Assembly (NCBI RefSeq): GCF_040549045.1
Contig: NZ_JBEWTB010000002.1
Coordinates: 4,018,501 to 4,082,500, forward strand
Length of the DNA: 64,000 nt
DNA from: Endozoicomonas sp. NE40
GTDB lineage: Bacteria; Pseudomonadota; Gammaproteobacteria; Pseudomonadales; Endozoicomonadaceae
Reading direction: 5' to 3'
Shown: positions 7,575-15,850 of the stretch, piece by piece
Layout of the letters: the number at the start of each line of letters is the position of its first letter
How positions within the stretch are numbered: the first letter of the stretch is position 1
Program-made: the position numbers and the translations under genes
The notes under the pieces: generated by a model
Databases searched by the model: none
Seen by the model: only the letters and a program-made list of their open reading frames with translations
Told to the model about the DNA's origin: nothing

Positions 7575-9205
7575 GATAGAATCCTTCCATAGCGAAAATG
7601 GTTGGGTATTGCTGCATCAGCGGGTTGGACCCTGAGTCTTGAGTGACGAGCCATTATCCGGGATCGTCGGGAAGCCTTCTGCTCAGGGTTAAAAGTCAGG
7701 CTGTAACCGGCGGTGACAGACCCCTGTTGCGTCTGATCTTTTCGCTTTGGGCTCAGCTTGCTTGTTAGCCACAGGGAACCGGATCTGATCTGTTTGCTAA
7801 GAGTCGTTAAACCGACCACATGAAGCAGCGTCTTACCGGTTTGTTTCAGTTGCAGCCCTTTGAAATTCACCTTGTCACGATATAAAACCTTCTGCAGGCT
7901 TTTCATGGCAACTTTTTCAGGAGTCAGTTGCAGCTTCTTAATCGTATTGTCAGTAACGCCAAAGTTGCGCAGAAATTCGATACAGTCTGATAACTCTTTC
8001 CCCTCCGCACTGCGCAAACGCAGTAGAAAGGATTTTTCAGCGACACCAATATTGTTTCTTGCCAGCGCAGCCAGGCTGTCTTTTGCAGCCATGAGTGTCT
8101 CACTGCCTTCCCTGGCTTTTGCCAGTTTTCTGTTATGGTACAGGTCGAATGCCATCGTACCCAGCCCTGTTGCCGTACCCAGAGTACCTGTGGCAATCAG
8201 AGCGGCAGGGGCGCCAACGGCTGAAGCTGTCAACCCGGCTGATACACCGGTAAAAGCAGCACCTATGGCGGTGTTGAGCATATTTTTACGGGCTTCAATG
8301 GTTCGTTCCTGTCTGATATGTCCGGCCAGTGCTTTCAGCAGAGGGTCATTCGTGGCGGCTTTGGCTTTGGCGAGATTGTTCAGAGCAGCGATCTGGGTAC
8401 CGGTTTGGATGGCAGAATGCGCTGTTGCAATAGCCGAGGCAACAATTCCAAAGACGGGAAGCGCTTGGGCAGCGGTTGGGCTGAAACCTCCGGCAAATAT
8501 CAGTGAACTTTCGACAGCGCTTGTGCCTTTGGCCAGCAGGTTTTTGGCTCGTACCAGATGGTCAATGGTGGTCTGGCTCTGGTTGCGGGACAAGTCTGAG
8601 GCGGTTGTGACAAGACGCTGTTTCAGTGTTTTCAAATGTGCCGGGTGACCAGCCAGCTTCCGGGTCCGTGGATCATACAGTTTGAGTAATGTCTGTGTCC
8701 GTTTACGCTCACTGTGATGGCGGATATCCCTGAAAGCGTGCCAGGCCCCTGTCAGAGAGTCCTGTATAAACGACAAGCCTCCCGTCACTGCGGCGATTCC
8801 CTGCAGGCTGTGATAGGTTTCATTAAACTGGCGGTTAGGAACCTCCCAGGAGCCGGTATGCTGTTTAAATCCGGCCTTGATGGTTTTGACGCCGGCCAGC
8901 CCTACTGTATGTGCTGCATGAAGAAAGGCTTTGATGTTACTGCCAATAACCGCCGCTTTTTCAATTTTGCTGGTACCTTTGTCAAAATGAGCCTGTGGAT
9001 GACCAGCTACAATCTGTCTGGCCAGATTGAGTGCTTTTCCCGGTGTCTCGGACAGGGCGTTACTCTGTTGTCCCAGGGGGTGAACGTGAATATCAGCACT
9101 GGCTGACCGGTGAAACAATCCTCTGCTGGCCGGCTTGTCTTCTGTACTACACATGTAAGCCTGATGAACAGGTTTCGCTGAACGCAGTGAACGGATTCGG
9201 TTCAT
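7571..9205 (-). CDS. Putative T3SS effector or translocator, 544 aa
   Basis: No family recognised. The protein is basic and mostly helical, with a Ser/His/Gly-rich N-terminus of about 50 residues typical of secreted T3SS substrates. Two Ala/Gly-rich hydrophobic blocks, about residues 231-270 (FGIVASAIATAHSA) and 311-352 (AIGAAFTGVSAGLTASAVGA), could form membrane hairpins. A shorter one lies at 133-150. The C-terminus is strongly basic. It has no Sec signal. It overlaps the gene before it and the CesT-type chaperone after it by 4 bases each, which is the main evidence that it is exported. Membrane insertion would fit either a translocator-like or a host-membrane-targeted effector; the sequence does not decide. 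Confidence 0.6.
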   Translation of the reverse strand: MNRIRSLRSAKPVHQAYMCSTEDKPASRGLFHRSASADIHVHPLGQQSNALSETPGKALNLARQIVAGHPQAHFDKGTSKIEKAAVIGSNIKAFLHAAHTVGLAGVKTIKAGFKQHTGSWEVPNRQFNETYHSLQGIAAVTGGLSFIQDSLTGAWHAFRDIRHHSERKRTQTLLKLYDPRTRKLAGHPAHLKTLKQRLVTTASDLSRNQSQTTIDHLVRAKNLLAKGTSAVESSLIFAGGFSPTAAQALPVFGIVASAIATAHSAIQTGTQIAALNNLAKAKAATNDPLLKALAGHIRQERTIEARKNMLNTAIGAAFTGVSAGLTASAVGAPAALIATGTLGTATGLGTMAFDLYHNRKLAKAREGSETLMAAKDSLAALARNNIGVAEKSFLLRLRSAEGKELSDCIEFLRNFGVTDNTIKKLQLTPEKVAMKSLQKVLYRDKVNFKGLQLKQTGKTLLHVVGLTTLSKQIRSGSLWLTSKLSPKRKDQTQQGSVTAGYSLTFNPEQKASRRSRIMARHSRLRVQPADAAIPNHFRYGRILS

Positions 9206-9684
9206 TCAGCAGGCTCCAGTGTCTGGAGCTGTTTAATGGTTACTTCTATGGCCCGGGACAGGCTGATTGTCTGCTGACTCAATGCAATGGCAGGATTGAA
9301 AATGGCACCTGACGCACTACGCAGCTGGATAATACCTTCATTAACAAGATTGAGGTGGGTCCTGCTTTCCGACTGGATAAGCAGTCGCAATGTCATTTGT
9401 TGTCGGGTCTGACAGAGAATGAGTGGTGCGATCAGTTGTCCTGTCGCCAGAGCGAAGGTGTTCAGGTCTTCCGACTCCTCAAGGTCAATGATAACGATAA
9501 GGGTGGTGGAGACCAGATTTCTGGCAGGCTTGCGAGTAATGCACTCTGCTTCAATGCCGGGAGCCAGGTTAAAGCTGATGGCTGTGAAGGCATTTTTTTT
9601 ACCCTGGCTCTTATCTTGAAAGAGTACCGGCTGTAGCCCCGCAGCCTTTAAATGACCGAACAGCAGTTTTTGTTCAGCTTTCAT
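9202..9684 (-). CDS. Small chaperone-like protein B of the T3SS cassette
   Basis: A 160-residue protein with no recognised family. An N-terminal helix (MKAEQKLLFGHLKAAGL) is followed by a mixed alpha/beta core and a C-terminal helix, the size and order of a class I T3SS chaperone. Its layout (LIAPLILCQTRQQMTLRLLI, then a long helix) resembles that of the preceding gene product, so the two may be distant paralogues. The ATG at 9684 follows GAGG and overlaps the previous stop by 11 bases; a TTG 15 bases upstream is less likely. It couples by ATGA to the 544-residue gene. Role inferred from position only. Confidence 0.55.
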   Translation of the reverse strand: MKAEQKLLFGHLKAAGLQPVLFQDKSQGKKNAFTAISFNLAPGIEAECITRKPARNLVSTTLIVIIDLEESEDLNTFALATGQLIAPLILCQTRQQMTLRLLIQSESRTHLNLVNEGIIQLRSASGAIFNPAIALSQQTISLSRAIEVTIKQLQTLEPAE

Positions 9685-10192
9685 GGGTGATGACCTCAAA
9701 CCAGTGTTCCGATAGCAGGTCTGCCATCATCCGGGCTTCTTCATTGCTGAGTTGTTGCTGCTCTATTTGCAGACATGCCTGATGTAGCAGGGGAGCCAGA
9801 ATCTGAATCGTGTCCAGCATAGCCCGGCTGTTGATTTTGGTGTTCAGTGAAATGAGTCTTGCCTGTCGTATAACCAGCTGAACCGGTTCTGGATTGATGA
9901 TCAGGGCAACCGGGGCTAATACGGCAGTTGACTGTTGTATAAAAGCCTGGGTGGCCGGGGTTAAGGTAACGGGAGTCGGTAGCTGGGCATCAATAATGGC
10001 GCACAGGGAGTTCGGATTCAGACCCTGTTGCAAAACGGCGGTAAGCTGGATAGCGGGTATATGCCCGGCGGTCAGGCTGGTGGACAGGTAAAAGGTCTGG
10101 TCATCGCTGGCTTCCTCAATCCGTTTCAGGCCCAGCTGCCGCCAGTAGTTTTTAAGGTGTAACGCTTTTTCCTGCAGGTTTTTTGCGTTCAA
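9674..10192 (-). CDS. Small chaperone-like protein A, first gene of the T3SS cassette
   Basis: A 172-residue protein, no recognised family. It begins with a helical MNAKNLQEKALHLKNYW segment followed by QLGLKRIEEA and a beta-rich core ending PVALIINPEPVQLVIRQARL, then two helices. This is the general build of T3SS chaperones and resembles the next gene product. It starts at a TTG (10192) preceded by AGGGAG at good spacing; no ATG gives a better start. It is the promoter-proximal gene of a four-gene operon. The hairpin at 10274-10303 separates it from rnt, which reads in the same direction. Confidence 0.5.
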   Translation of the reverse strand: MNAKNLQEKALHLKNYWRQLGLKRIEEASDDQTFYLSTSLTAGHIPAIQLTAVLQQGLNPNSLCAIIDAQLPTPVTLTPATQAFIQQSTAVLAPVALIINPEPVQLVIRQARLISLNTKINSRAMLDTIQILAPLLHQACLQIEQQQLSNEEARMMADLLSEHWFEVITHES

Positions 10193-10273
10193 CGAAATGG
10201 CTCCCTGCCTTGAACGTCATCTAATAACTCTACCGGAATGTTTTACTAACGGGCAAGAGGGCAGTAGGTGTGG

Positions 10274-10303
10274 CAGCCCTTCAGGTGAGCACCTGAAGGG
10301 CTG
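10274..10303 (-). terminator. Perfect 13-bp hairpin between rnt and the T3SS cassette
   Basis: CAGCCCTTCAGGT and ACCTGAAGGGCTG form a perfect 13-bp stem with a GAGC/GCTC tetraloop, 15 bases past the rnt stop. There is no T-run in either direction, so termination may be weak or the hairpin may stabilise the rnt mRNA 3' end. Confidence 0.6.
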
Positions 10304-10318
10304 AAGAAAACGGACTGA

Positions 10319-10939
10319 TCAGAGCCAGCCGCCCAGGTCTTTCCACTGGTTGACAATCGCGCAGAACAGTTCAGCGGTTTTTTCCGTATCGTAACGGGCT
10401 GAATGGGCTTCGCCTTTGTCAAAGCTGACATGTGCTTCTTCACAGGCTTTGGCCAGAACCGTTTGACCATAAGCCAGTCCACCCAGGGTGGCGGTGTCGA
10501 AACAGGAGAAAGGATGAAACGGGTTGCGTTTGATATCGTTTCTCTCTGCGGCTGCCATCAGGAAGCTCAGGTCAAAAGACGCATTGTGTCCAACCAGTAC
10601 GGCCCGGCTGCAACCCTGACGTTTCACTTCCTTGCGAACATTTTTGAAGATGGCTGAAACCGCCTGTTCTTCTTCAGTGGCAATGCGCAACGGATGGAAA
10701 GGGTCTACACCGATAAACTCGATGGCTGCCTGCTCGATATTGGCACCTTCAAACGGTTTGATATGGAAAGACTGGGGCTTGCAGGGATGTACGTAGCCCA
10801 TTTCATCCATTTCAATGACCACCGCCGCAATTTCCAGCAGGGCATCAGTGGCGGGATTAAAGCCGCCGGTTTCCACATCAACCACAACCGGCAAAAAACC
10901 GCGAAAGCGGTTGGCCATCAGATGGCTTTCATCAACCAC
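10319..10939 (-). CDS. rnt: Ribonuclease T
   Basis: A 206-residue DEDDh-family 3'-5' exoribonuclease that trims tRNA (CCA turnover), 5S and 23S rRNA 3' ends as a dimer. The acidic catalytic residues are visible: Asp21 and Glu23 in VVVDVETGGFN, Asp in GHNASFDLSF, and the His/Asp pair in GEAHSARYDTEKTAELF. FHPFSCFDTATLGGLAYGQTVL is typical of RNase T rather than oligoribonuclease. The GTG start at 10939 has AAGGAGA six bases upstream. It lies 31 bases after pyrC on the same strand and may be co-transcribed with it. Confidence 0.93.
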   Translation of the reverse strand: MVDESHLMANRFRGFLPVVVDVETGGFNPATDALLEIAAVVIEMDEMGYVHPCKPQSFHIKPFEGANIEQAAIEFIGVDPFHPLRIATEEEQAVSAIFKNVRKEVKRQGCSRAVLVGHNASFDLSFLMAAAERNDIKRNPFHPFSCFDTATLGGLAYGQTVLAKACEEAHVSFDKGEAHSARYDTEKTAELFCAIVNQWKDLGGWL

Positions 10940-10970
10940 GGAATCTCCTTAATTCATTATTTACAAGCTG

Positions 10971-12008
10971 TTAGCGAACCAGTCGCCAGGTCAGGGTTTC
11001 GCCAGCTCTCAGTGGGACTACCTGACTATCGCCGTAGGCAATGCTTTCAGGTAATTGCCATTCTTCTTTAGCCAGAGTGACAGTCCCGGTATTTCGGGGC
11101 AAACCGTAGAAGTCCGGGCCGTAATGGCTGGCAAAGGCTTCCAGTTTGTCCAGTGCGTTCATCATTTCAAACGCTTCAGCGTACATTTCCAGCGCTGCCG
11201 GGGCGGTGTAACAACCTGCACAGCCGCAGGCTGCTTCTTTTGCACCCTGTACATGGGGAGCAGAATCGGTGCCGAGGAAAAATTTCGGGTTGCCGCTGGT
11301 GGCTGCTTCCAGCAGTGCCTGCTGGTGAATATTGCGCTTCAGAATCGGCAGGCAGAAATAGTGGGGGCGAATACCGCCGACCAGCATATCGTTACGGTTA
11401 AACAGCAGATGGTGTGCGGTAATCGTCGCACCAACATTGGCAGGCGCACTGGTCACAAACTCCACGGCGTCAGCAGTGGTGATGTGTTCCATAACAATTT
11501 TAAGGGTCGGGAAGCGCTCGACCAGGTCGCGCAGGTAACGATCGATAAACACCTTTTCACGGTCAAAGATGTCGATGTCCGGGTCGGTGACTTCGCCGTG
11601 TACCAGCAAAGGAATGCCACATTCTGCCATAGCGGCCAGTGTGTCATGAATATTGGCCAGGTCTGTGACACCAGAGTCGGAGTTGGTGGTGGCGCCAGCA
11701 GGGTACAGCTTCAAAGCCTTGATATTGCCCTGAGCTTTGGCGGCATAAATCATTTCCGGTGTGGTCTGGTCTGTCAGGTACAGCGTCATCAGGGGTTCAA
11801 AATCAACGTCCTGAGGGATAGCCGCAGAAATGCGCTGCTGATAGGCAGCCGCGTCTTCTGCATTCAGCACCGGGGGGAGCAAGTTTGGCATTACAATGGC
11901 GCGGGCAAAGGTTCTGGCTGCTGTGGCCACCGTTTCTGTCAGGGCGTCACCATCGCGCAGGTGCAGGTGCCAGTCGTCAGGGCGTGTCAGGGTAAGCTGT
12001 TGAGTCAT
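10971..12008 (-). CDS. pyrC: Dihydroorotase (class II)
   Basis: A 345-residue cytosolic zinc enzyme that closes carbamoyl-aspartate to dihydroorotate in pyrimidine synthesis. The metal ligands His14 and His16 are in DDWHLHLRDG, the carboxylated Lys is in NIKALKLYPAGATTNS, further His ligands are in LLVHGE and MEHITT, and the catalytic Asp is in LGTDSAPH. The length matches the class II enzyme (about 345 residues). The frame is open 63 codons upstream, but the ATG at 12008 fits the family N-terminus. No strong ribosome-binding site precedes it. It reads away from argG across a shared 333-base spacer. Confidence 0.95.
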   Translation of the reverse strand: MTQQLTLTRPDDWHLHLRDGDALTETVATAARTFARAIVMPNLLPPVLNAEDAAAYQQRISAAIPQDVDFEPLMTLYLTDQTTPEMIYAAKAQGNIKALKLYPAGATTNSDSGVTDLANIHDTLAAMAECGIPLLVHGEVTDPDIDIFDREKVFIDRYLRDLVERFPTLKIVMEHITTADAVEFVTSAPANVGATITAHHLLFNRNDMLVGGIRPHYFCLPILKRNIHQQALLEAATSGNPKFFLGTDSAPHVQGAKEAACGCAGCYTAPAALEMYAEAFEMMNALDKLEAFASHYGPDFYGLPRNTGTVTLAKEEWQLPESIAYGDSQVVPLRAGETLTWRLVR

Positions 12009-12341
12009 AAGAGGGAGTGTACCTGTTCCGGGAAAGCCTGATAAAAAGGCAGTTTGTATCCGGAAGGGCATCCTAGCGAATATCGTTTGTACATGGTAGT
12101 GATATTTTGCCTGAAGTACATGGATTTTACTGTTTTTACTATGGAAACGGGTTTTTCTGTCACGAAGTAGCTGGCATGCTGTCGGACAAGCTGGCATTAA
12201 TTAACTTGCCAGTGGAACTTGTGTGAATTAATATGCTCAAAAAAAGCATAAAAATACATAAATACTTATAATTCATGCATTTTGTAGCTAATTATCTTGA
12301 TTTGAGTGAATAGCTATCCAATCGGGAATCTGGAGTGTCCG
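12009..12341. promoter_or_regulatory. Divergent pyrC/argG regulatory spacer with ARG-box-like sites
   Basis: An A+T-rich spacer between divergent pyrC and argG. Around 12219-12236 the sequence TGTGAATTAATATGCTC keeps the left half (TGAAT) of an ARG box, and around 12259-12276 CTTATAATTCATGC keeps the right half (ATTCA). ArgR sites usually come in neighbouring pairs in front of arg genes. Each site is imperfect, so the assignment is tentative. Confidence 0.35.
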
Positions 12342-13556
12342 ATGAAAGCGATAAAAAAAGTGGTACTGGCCTATTCCGGAGGGCTGGATACGTCGGTCAT
12401 TGCGAAATGGCTCGAAGACACTTACGAATGCGAGGTGGTCACCTTTACGGCAGACCTTGGACAGGGCGAGGAAGTGGAGCCTGCCCGCGCAAAGGCTGAA
12501 GCCCTTGGTATTAAGGAAATTTATATTGAGGACCTGCGTGAAGAGTTTGTTCGTGACTTTGTATTTCCGATGTTCCGGGCGAATACGGTTTATGAAGGCG
12601 AATACCTGCTGGGAACTTCCATTGCCCGCCCGCTGATTTCTAAACGTCTGATTGAAATTGCCAATGAAACCGGTGCGGACGCGATCTCTCACGGTGCGAC
12701 CGGTAAGGGTAATGATCAGGTGCGTTTTGAGCTGGGAGCTTACGCTCTGAAGCCCGGTGTGCAGGTGATCGCGCCCTGGCGTGAGTGGGATCTGAACTCC
12801 CGGGAAAAACTGCTGAGCTACTGTGACCAGCATGGCATTGAGGTTGAACGGAAAAAAGGCAAGTCGCCTTATTCTATGGACGCCAACCTGCTGCATATCT
12901 CCTATGAAGGCGGCATTCTGGAAAATCCCTGGGCCGAAGCGGAAGAAGATATGTGGCGCTGGACGGTGTCTCCTGAGCAGGCGCCCGATGAAGCCACTTA
13001 CCTTGACCTGACCTATGAAAAGGGTGATATCGTTGCTATTAACGGTGAAACCATGTCACCGGCGACAGTACTGGAATACCTGAATAAGGTGGGCGGCGCC
13101 AACGGTGTTGGGCGGCTGGATATTGTTGAGAACCGTTATGTGGGTATGAAGTCCCGGGGCTGTTATGAAACACCGGGTGGTTCTATTATGCTCAAGGCTC
13201 ACCGGGCGATTGAATCCATCACACTGGACCGTGAAGTAGCGCACCTGAAAGATGAGCTGATGCCCCGTTACGCCAAGCTGATCTACAACGGCTACTGGTG
13301 GTCGCCGGAACGTGAAATGCTGCAGAAAATGATCGACGAGAGCCAGCAGCATGTAAACGGCATTGTTCGGGTGAAACTCTATAAAGGCAATATCATTGTT
13401 GTTGGTCGTCAGTCCGACGATACTCTGTTTGATGAAGCCGTAGCGACTTTTGAAGAAGACGCGGGCGCTTACAATCAGGGGGATGCGGAAGGCTTTATCA
13501 AACTGAATGCATTGCGGTTGCGGATTGCAGCTGATAAAGGGCGTGATCTGGGCTGA
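12342..13556 (+). CDS. argG: Argininosuccinate synthase
   Basis: A 404-residue enzyme joining citrulline and aspartate with ATP to make argininosuccinate, the penultimate step of arginine synthesis. The PP-loop is VLAYSGGLDTSV. DAISHGATGKGNDQVRFE and KSRGCYETPGG are characteristic, and the length is that of the common (non-E. coli) form. The ATG at 12342 sits 12 codons inside the open frame and matches the MKAIKKVVLAYSGG start of homologues; GGAG lies upstream. A long imperfect hairpin follows, shared with convergent mltC. Possible ArgR sites lie in the spacer upstream. Confidence 0.96.
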   Translation: MKAIKKVVLAYSGGLDTSVIAKWLEDTYECEVVTFTADLGQGEEVEPARAKAEALGIKEIYIEDLREEFVRDFVFPMFRANTVYEGEYLLGTSIARPLISKRLIEIANETGADAISHGATGKGNDQVRFELGAYALKPGVQVIAPWREWDLNSREKLLSYCDQHGIEVERKKGKSPYSMDANLLHISYEGGILENPWAEAEEDMWRWTVSPEQAPDEATYLDLTYEKGDIVAINGETMSPATVLEYLNKVGGANGVGRLDIVENRYVGMKSRGCYETPGGSIMLKAHRAIESITLDREVAHLKDELMPRYAKLIYNGYWWSPEREMLQKMIDESQQHVNGIVRVKLYKGNIIVVGRQSDDTLFDEAVATFEEDAGAYNQGDAEGFIKLNALRLRIAADKGRDLG

Positions 13557-13568
13557 TTACTTCTTTAA

Positions 13569-13602
13569 GAGCCTGTTCAGACGTAACTTCTGATGCAGGC
13601 TC
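13569..13602. terminator. Bidirectional hairpin between argG and mltC
   Basis: GAGCCTG/CAGGCTC forms the outer stem and TCAGA/TCTGA the inner stem around a 7-base loop. It lies between convergent stops at 13556 and 13623. On the minus strand a TTTTT run precedes the stem, so its strength is uncertain in both directions. Confidence 0.5.
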
Positions 13603-13622
13603 AAAAATCCCTTATAGTTTCT

Positions 13623-14738
13623 CTAAACGTCGCCTTTGTAAAAATCCTTCTGGGCCGTCGTTACCTTCCTCAGATAATTTCTCGACTCTTCACGAGGGTG
13701 TCGCTGGGTTAGCGCCCAGTACACCTGCTCTGGCTGCATGCTGTTCAGAATATCCATGGCTTTACCACGATCCGAATGGAAGGTTTTTAATACATTGCCT
13801 GTCCCGCCGTTGTAAGCGGAGATCACTGCGTAATGTTTGGAGAGCGGATCCTGAACACTTTTCAGGTAATGAGTTTGCAACAGGTGTAAGTAAGCGACAC
13901 CCGTATCCACATTGTTCCAGGGCTGAAACAGGTAAGTCTTGGTGGGCTGGTCATTACGGTTTTTCAAACGCTGGAATACGTCCCGCCCTGCGGTAGCAGG
14001 AATGATCTGCATCAGCCCGTAAGCGTTAGATGGACTGACCGCATAAGGGTTAAAAGAGCTTTCTGTGCGCATCACAGCGTAGATCAGGCTCTCATCCACA
14101 TTATATTTACTGGCATGCTGTCGTACGATGTCGGCGTATTGATACTGTCGCTGTTCAAGATGATTATTGACCAGATCAATATCTACCGAATAGATTGTTC
14201 CCCGGCTGCTGTTGCGGGTGGCCTGGTGGTTAACGGTCAGGTAATCCGCAAAGTTGCCAGCGCGCCACTCCCAGCGAATGGGCTGGTTTTCATGGTCCAG
14301 CACCTGCCCGTACAGCATGGGTTCTTCGCCCAGTTCAATGGCTTTATCGCTGAACAGGTCGACTTTATCCGGATCGTAAGGCGTCAAAAGCGTGATAATG
14401 ATGGCGTGGCGCAGGTCTTCCTGGTCCAGAGTTTCTACGTGTATTTTGCCGGTTTCAAAGTTAACAAATACACGGGTGCGGTAGTTGTTGGTGTATTTAA
14501 CGTATTCGTTATTTGTCGCCTGCCTTTCATCGCCCCAGTTGGTTTGTGCCTGCCGGGCCAGTGTTCGAACCAGTGCCTCAAAAGCAATTTCGTCTTTTTT
14601 AATGTTTCTGAGGGTGTTGGTCCAGTTCGGGTTATTGTTTGAAAGTTCTCTGACAATGACTTTGCTGGCATCGTTGGAGCAGCCGGGTAAAAGGATAAAA
14701 ACAGAGAGAAGAAAAGCGATTAAACGACAGTTTGTCAT
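13623..14738 (-). CDS. mltC: Membrane-bound lytic murein transglycosylase C
   Basis: A 371-residue outer-membrane lipoprotein that cleaves peptidoglycan to 1,6-anhydromuropeptides. The lipobox LLPGC is at residues 16-20. A DUF3393 N-terminal domain (about 30-190) precedes a goose-type SLT domain whose motifs are YAVMRTESSFNPYAVSPSNAYGLMQI (catalytic Glu in RTESSF) and HYAVISAYNGGTGNVL. Length and order match MltC. No partner genes adjoin it. A terminator-like hairpin upstream separates it from gloA. Confidence 0.93.
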   Translation of the reverse strand: MTNCRLIAFLLSVFILLPGCSNDASKVIVRELSNNNPNWTNTLRNIKKDEIAFEALVRTLARQAQTNWGDERQATNNEYVKYTNNYRTRVFVNFETGKIHVETLDQEDLRHAIIITLLTPYDPDKVDLFSDKAIELGEEPMLYGQVLDHENQPIRWEWRAGNFADYLTVNHQATRNSSRGTIYSVDIDLVNNHLEQRQYQYADIVRQHASKYNVDESLIYAVMRTESSFNPYAVSPSNAYGLMQIIPATAGRDVFQRLKNRNDQPTKTYLFQPWNNVDTGVAYLHLLQTHYLKSVQDPLSKHYAVISAYNGGTGNVLKTFHSDRGKAMDILNSMQPEQVYWALTQRHPREESRNYLRKVTTAQKDFYKGDV

Positions 14739-14801
14739 AGAGTGCGCGCGTCCCTGGCAACAGGCTTCAAGTGAGTAGTGTTTGTTTATTTATGAATAAA
14801 G

Positions 14802-14833
14802 ACGAAGGAAACGATGGATACCGGTTCCTTCGT
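14802..14833 (-). terminator. Intrinsic terminator of gloA
   Basis: On the minus strand ACGAAGGAA pairs with TTCCTTCGT across a 14-base loop, followed by CTTTATT. It begins 10 bases after the gloA stop. Confidence 0.65.
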
Positions 14834-14842
14834 GATCAGCGT

Positions 14843-15250
14843 TTAGCCTTTCAGACCTTTTGTCGCACCTTTCATCTGGATCAGTTCAATCTTATAACCG
14901 TCCGGGTCAGTGACAAAAGCGATTTCTGTGCTTCCGCCCAGTACCGGACCCGGCTCACGGGTGATGTTGCCGTTGTTGGCCCGAATGGTGTCACAGGTGG
15001 CGTAAATATCGTCAACACCAATGGCGATATGACCAAAGGCTGTGCCTTGATCGTAGCTGTCGGTACCCCAGTTGTAAGTCAGCTCAATCACTGCCTGTTC
15101 AGACTCATCGGCATAGCCAACGAAAGCCAGGGTATATTTGTACTCTTCGTTGTCATGCTTCCGCAGCAGCTTCATGCCAAGAACATCGGTGTAAAAAGCA
15201 ATGGCACGATCCAGGTCGCCAACACGCAGCATAGTGTGTAGAACTCGCAC
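14843..15250 (-). CDS. gloA: Lactoylglutathione lyase (glyoxalase I)
   Basis: A 135-residue metalloenzyme that converts the methylglyoxal-glutathione hemithioacetal to lactoylglutathione, detoxifying methylglyoxal. The vicinal-oxygen-chelate repeats are clear: LHTMLRVGDLDRAIAFYTDVLGMKLLR, and later GFGHIAIGVDDIYATCDTIRA-type sequence ending FVTDPDGYKIELIQ. Metal ligands are His5, the Glu in VIELTYNWG, His74 in FGHIAIGVDD and the Glu in KIELIQ. The GTG start at 15250 has GGAG upstream. A 600-base spacer lies before it. Confidence 0.95.
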   Translation of the reverse strand: MRVLHTMLRVGDLDRAIAFYTDVLGMKLLRKHDNEEYKYTLAFVGYADESEQAVIELTYNWGTDSYDQGTAFGHIAIGVDDIYATCDTIRANNGNITREPGPVLGGSTEIAFVTDPDGYKIELIQMKGATKGLKG

Positions 15251-15850
15251 AAGGCACTCCAGTTCTGTTTGTGAGAAAAGGGAAAAGTTTAAAGGCTCTA
15301 TGTCGCTTTGGAAATAGCTGCATTTAAACGCTACGAAAGCAGAGAGGGTAGCTGCTGTGGGAATAGCTGGCTAATTGCAGATAAAAACAGCCCCGATCGG
15401 TAAGTACAAAACTTTGTGTATCTGTTATTTTAATTGTTAGCATTTAACTTATTGATGATTGCTTGCGTTCTGTATATATTTCATAAAACTTTTCAGAAAG
15501 TTAGATTTCAGAGAAACCTGATAAAAGGGATCTGAAATTTCGCCAGTAACCGTTTGCATAGTGCGAACAAAACTAACCGTATGGAAGGAGGAGTAATAGA
15601 CGAATTATTCAAAGCTAACTAATCGAAATGTTGAACCTTAGGGTTCGTTGCTAATCGCGCACAAGGAGGTGTGCTTTAAAGAATGTCTATCCAGCTCATT
15701 TCCTTTTTTCTCTGTTTCACCTGAAAACCATCAGCCAGTGGTTTTAAGAAAATCTATTTAGCTTAATGTTCATTATTGAAGCAGCTCGTACTCAGGTTAG
15801 TTTGATGAGAAAGCCCTGATCTTTTATCAAGGCTTGAAGTATTTACAGTT
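15251..15850 (+). other. Gene-free region with hairpins and tiny reading frames
   Basis: No conventional gene. The plus strand carries several structured elements. A 9-bp stem (AGATTTCAG / CTGAAATTT, one G-U) is at about 15503-15541. A 13-codon frame MEGGVIDELFKAN lies at 15581-15622. A GAACC/GGTTC hairpin follows near 15634-15648. The hairpin GCACA-AGGAGG-TGTGC at 15659-15674 places a consensus Shine-Dalgarno in its loop, 12 bases before a 13-residue frame, MSIQLISFFLCFT (15683-15724). An AAAACCA/TGGTTTT hairpin near 15724-15745 could end a transcript. Together this could be a small RNA or leader region, but nothing downstream on the plus strand is an obvious target. No known riboswitch class was recognised. 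Confidence 0.35.

Noticed and set aside
11055..12041. Plus-strand open frame of 328 codons opposite pyrC
   Set aside because: Its residues are Gly/Cys/Gln-rich nonsense on the opposite strand of a clear dihydroorotase gene; long antisense frames are common in such genes.
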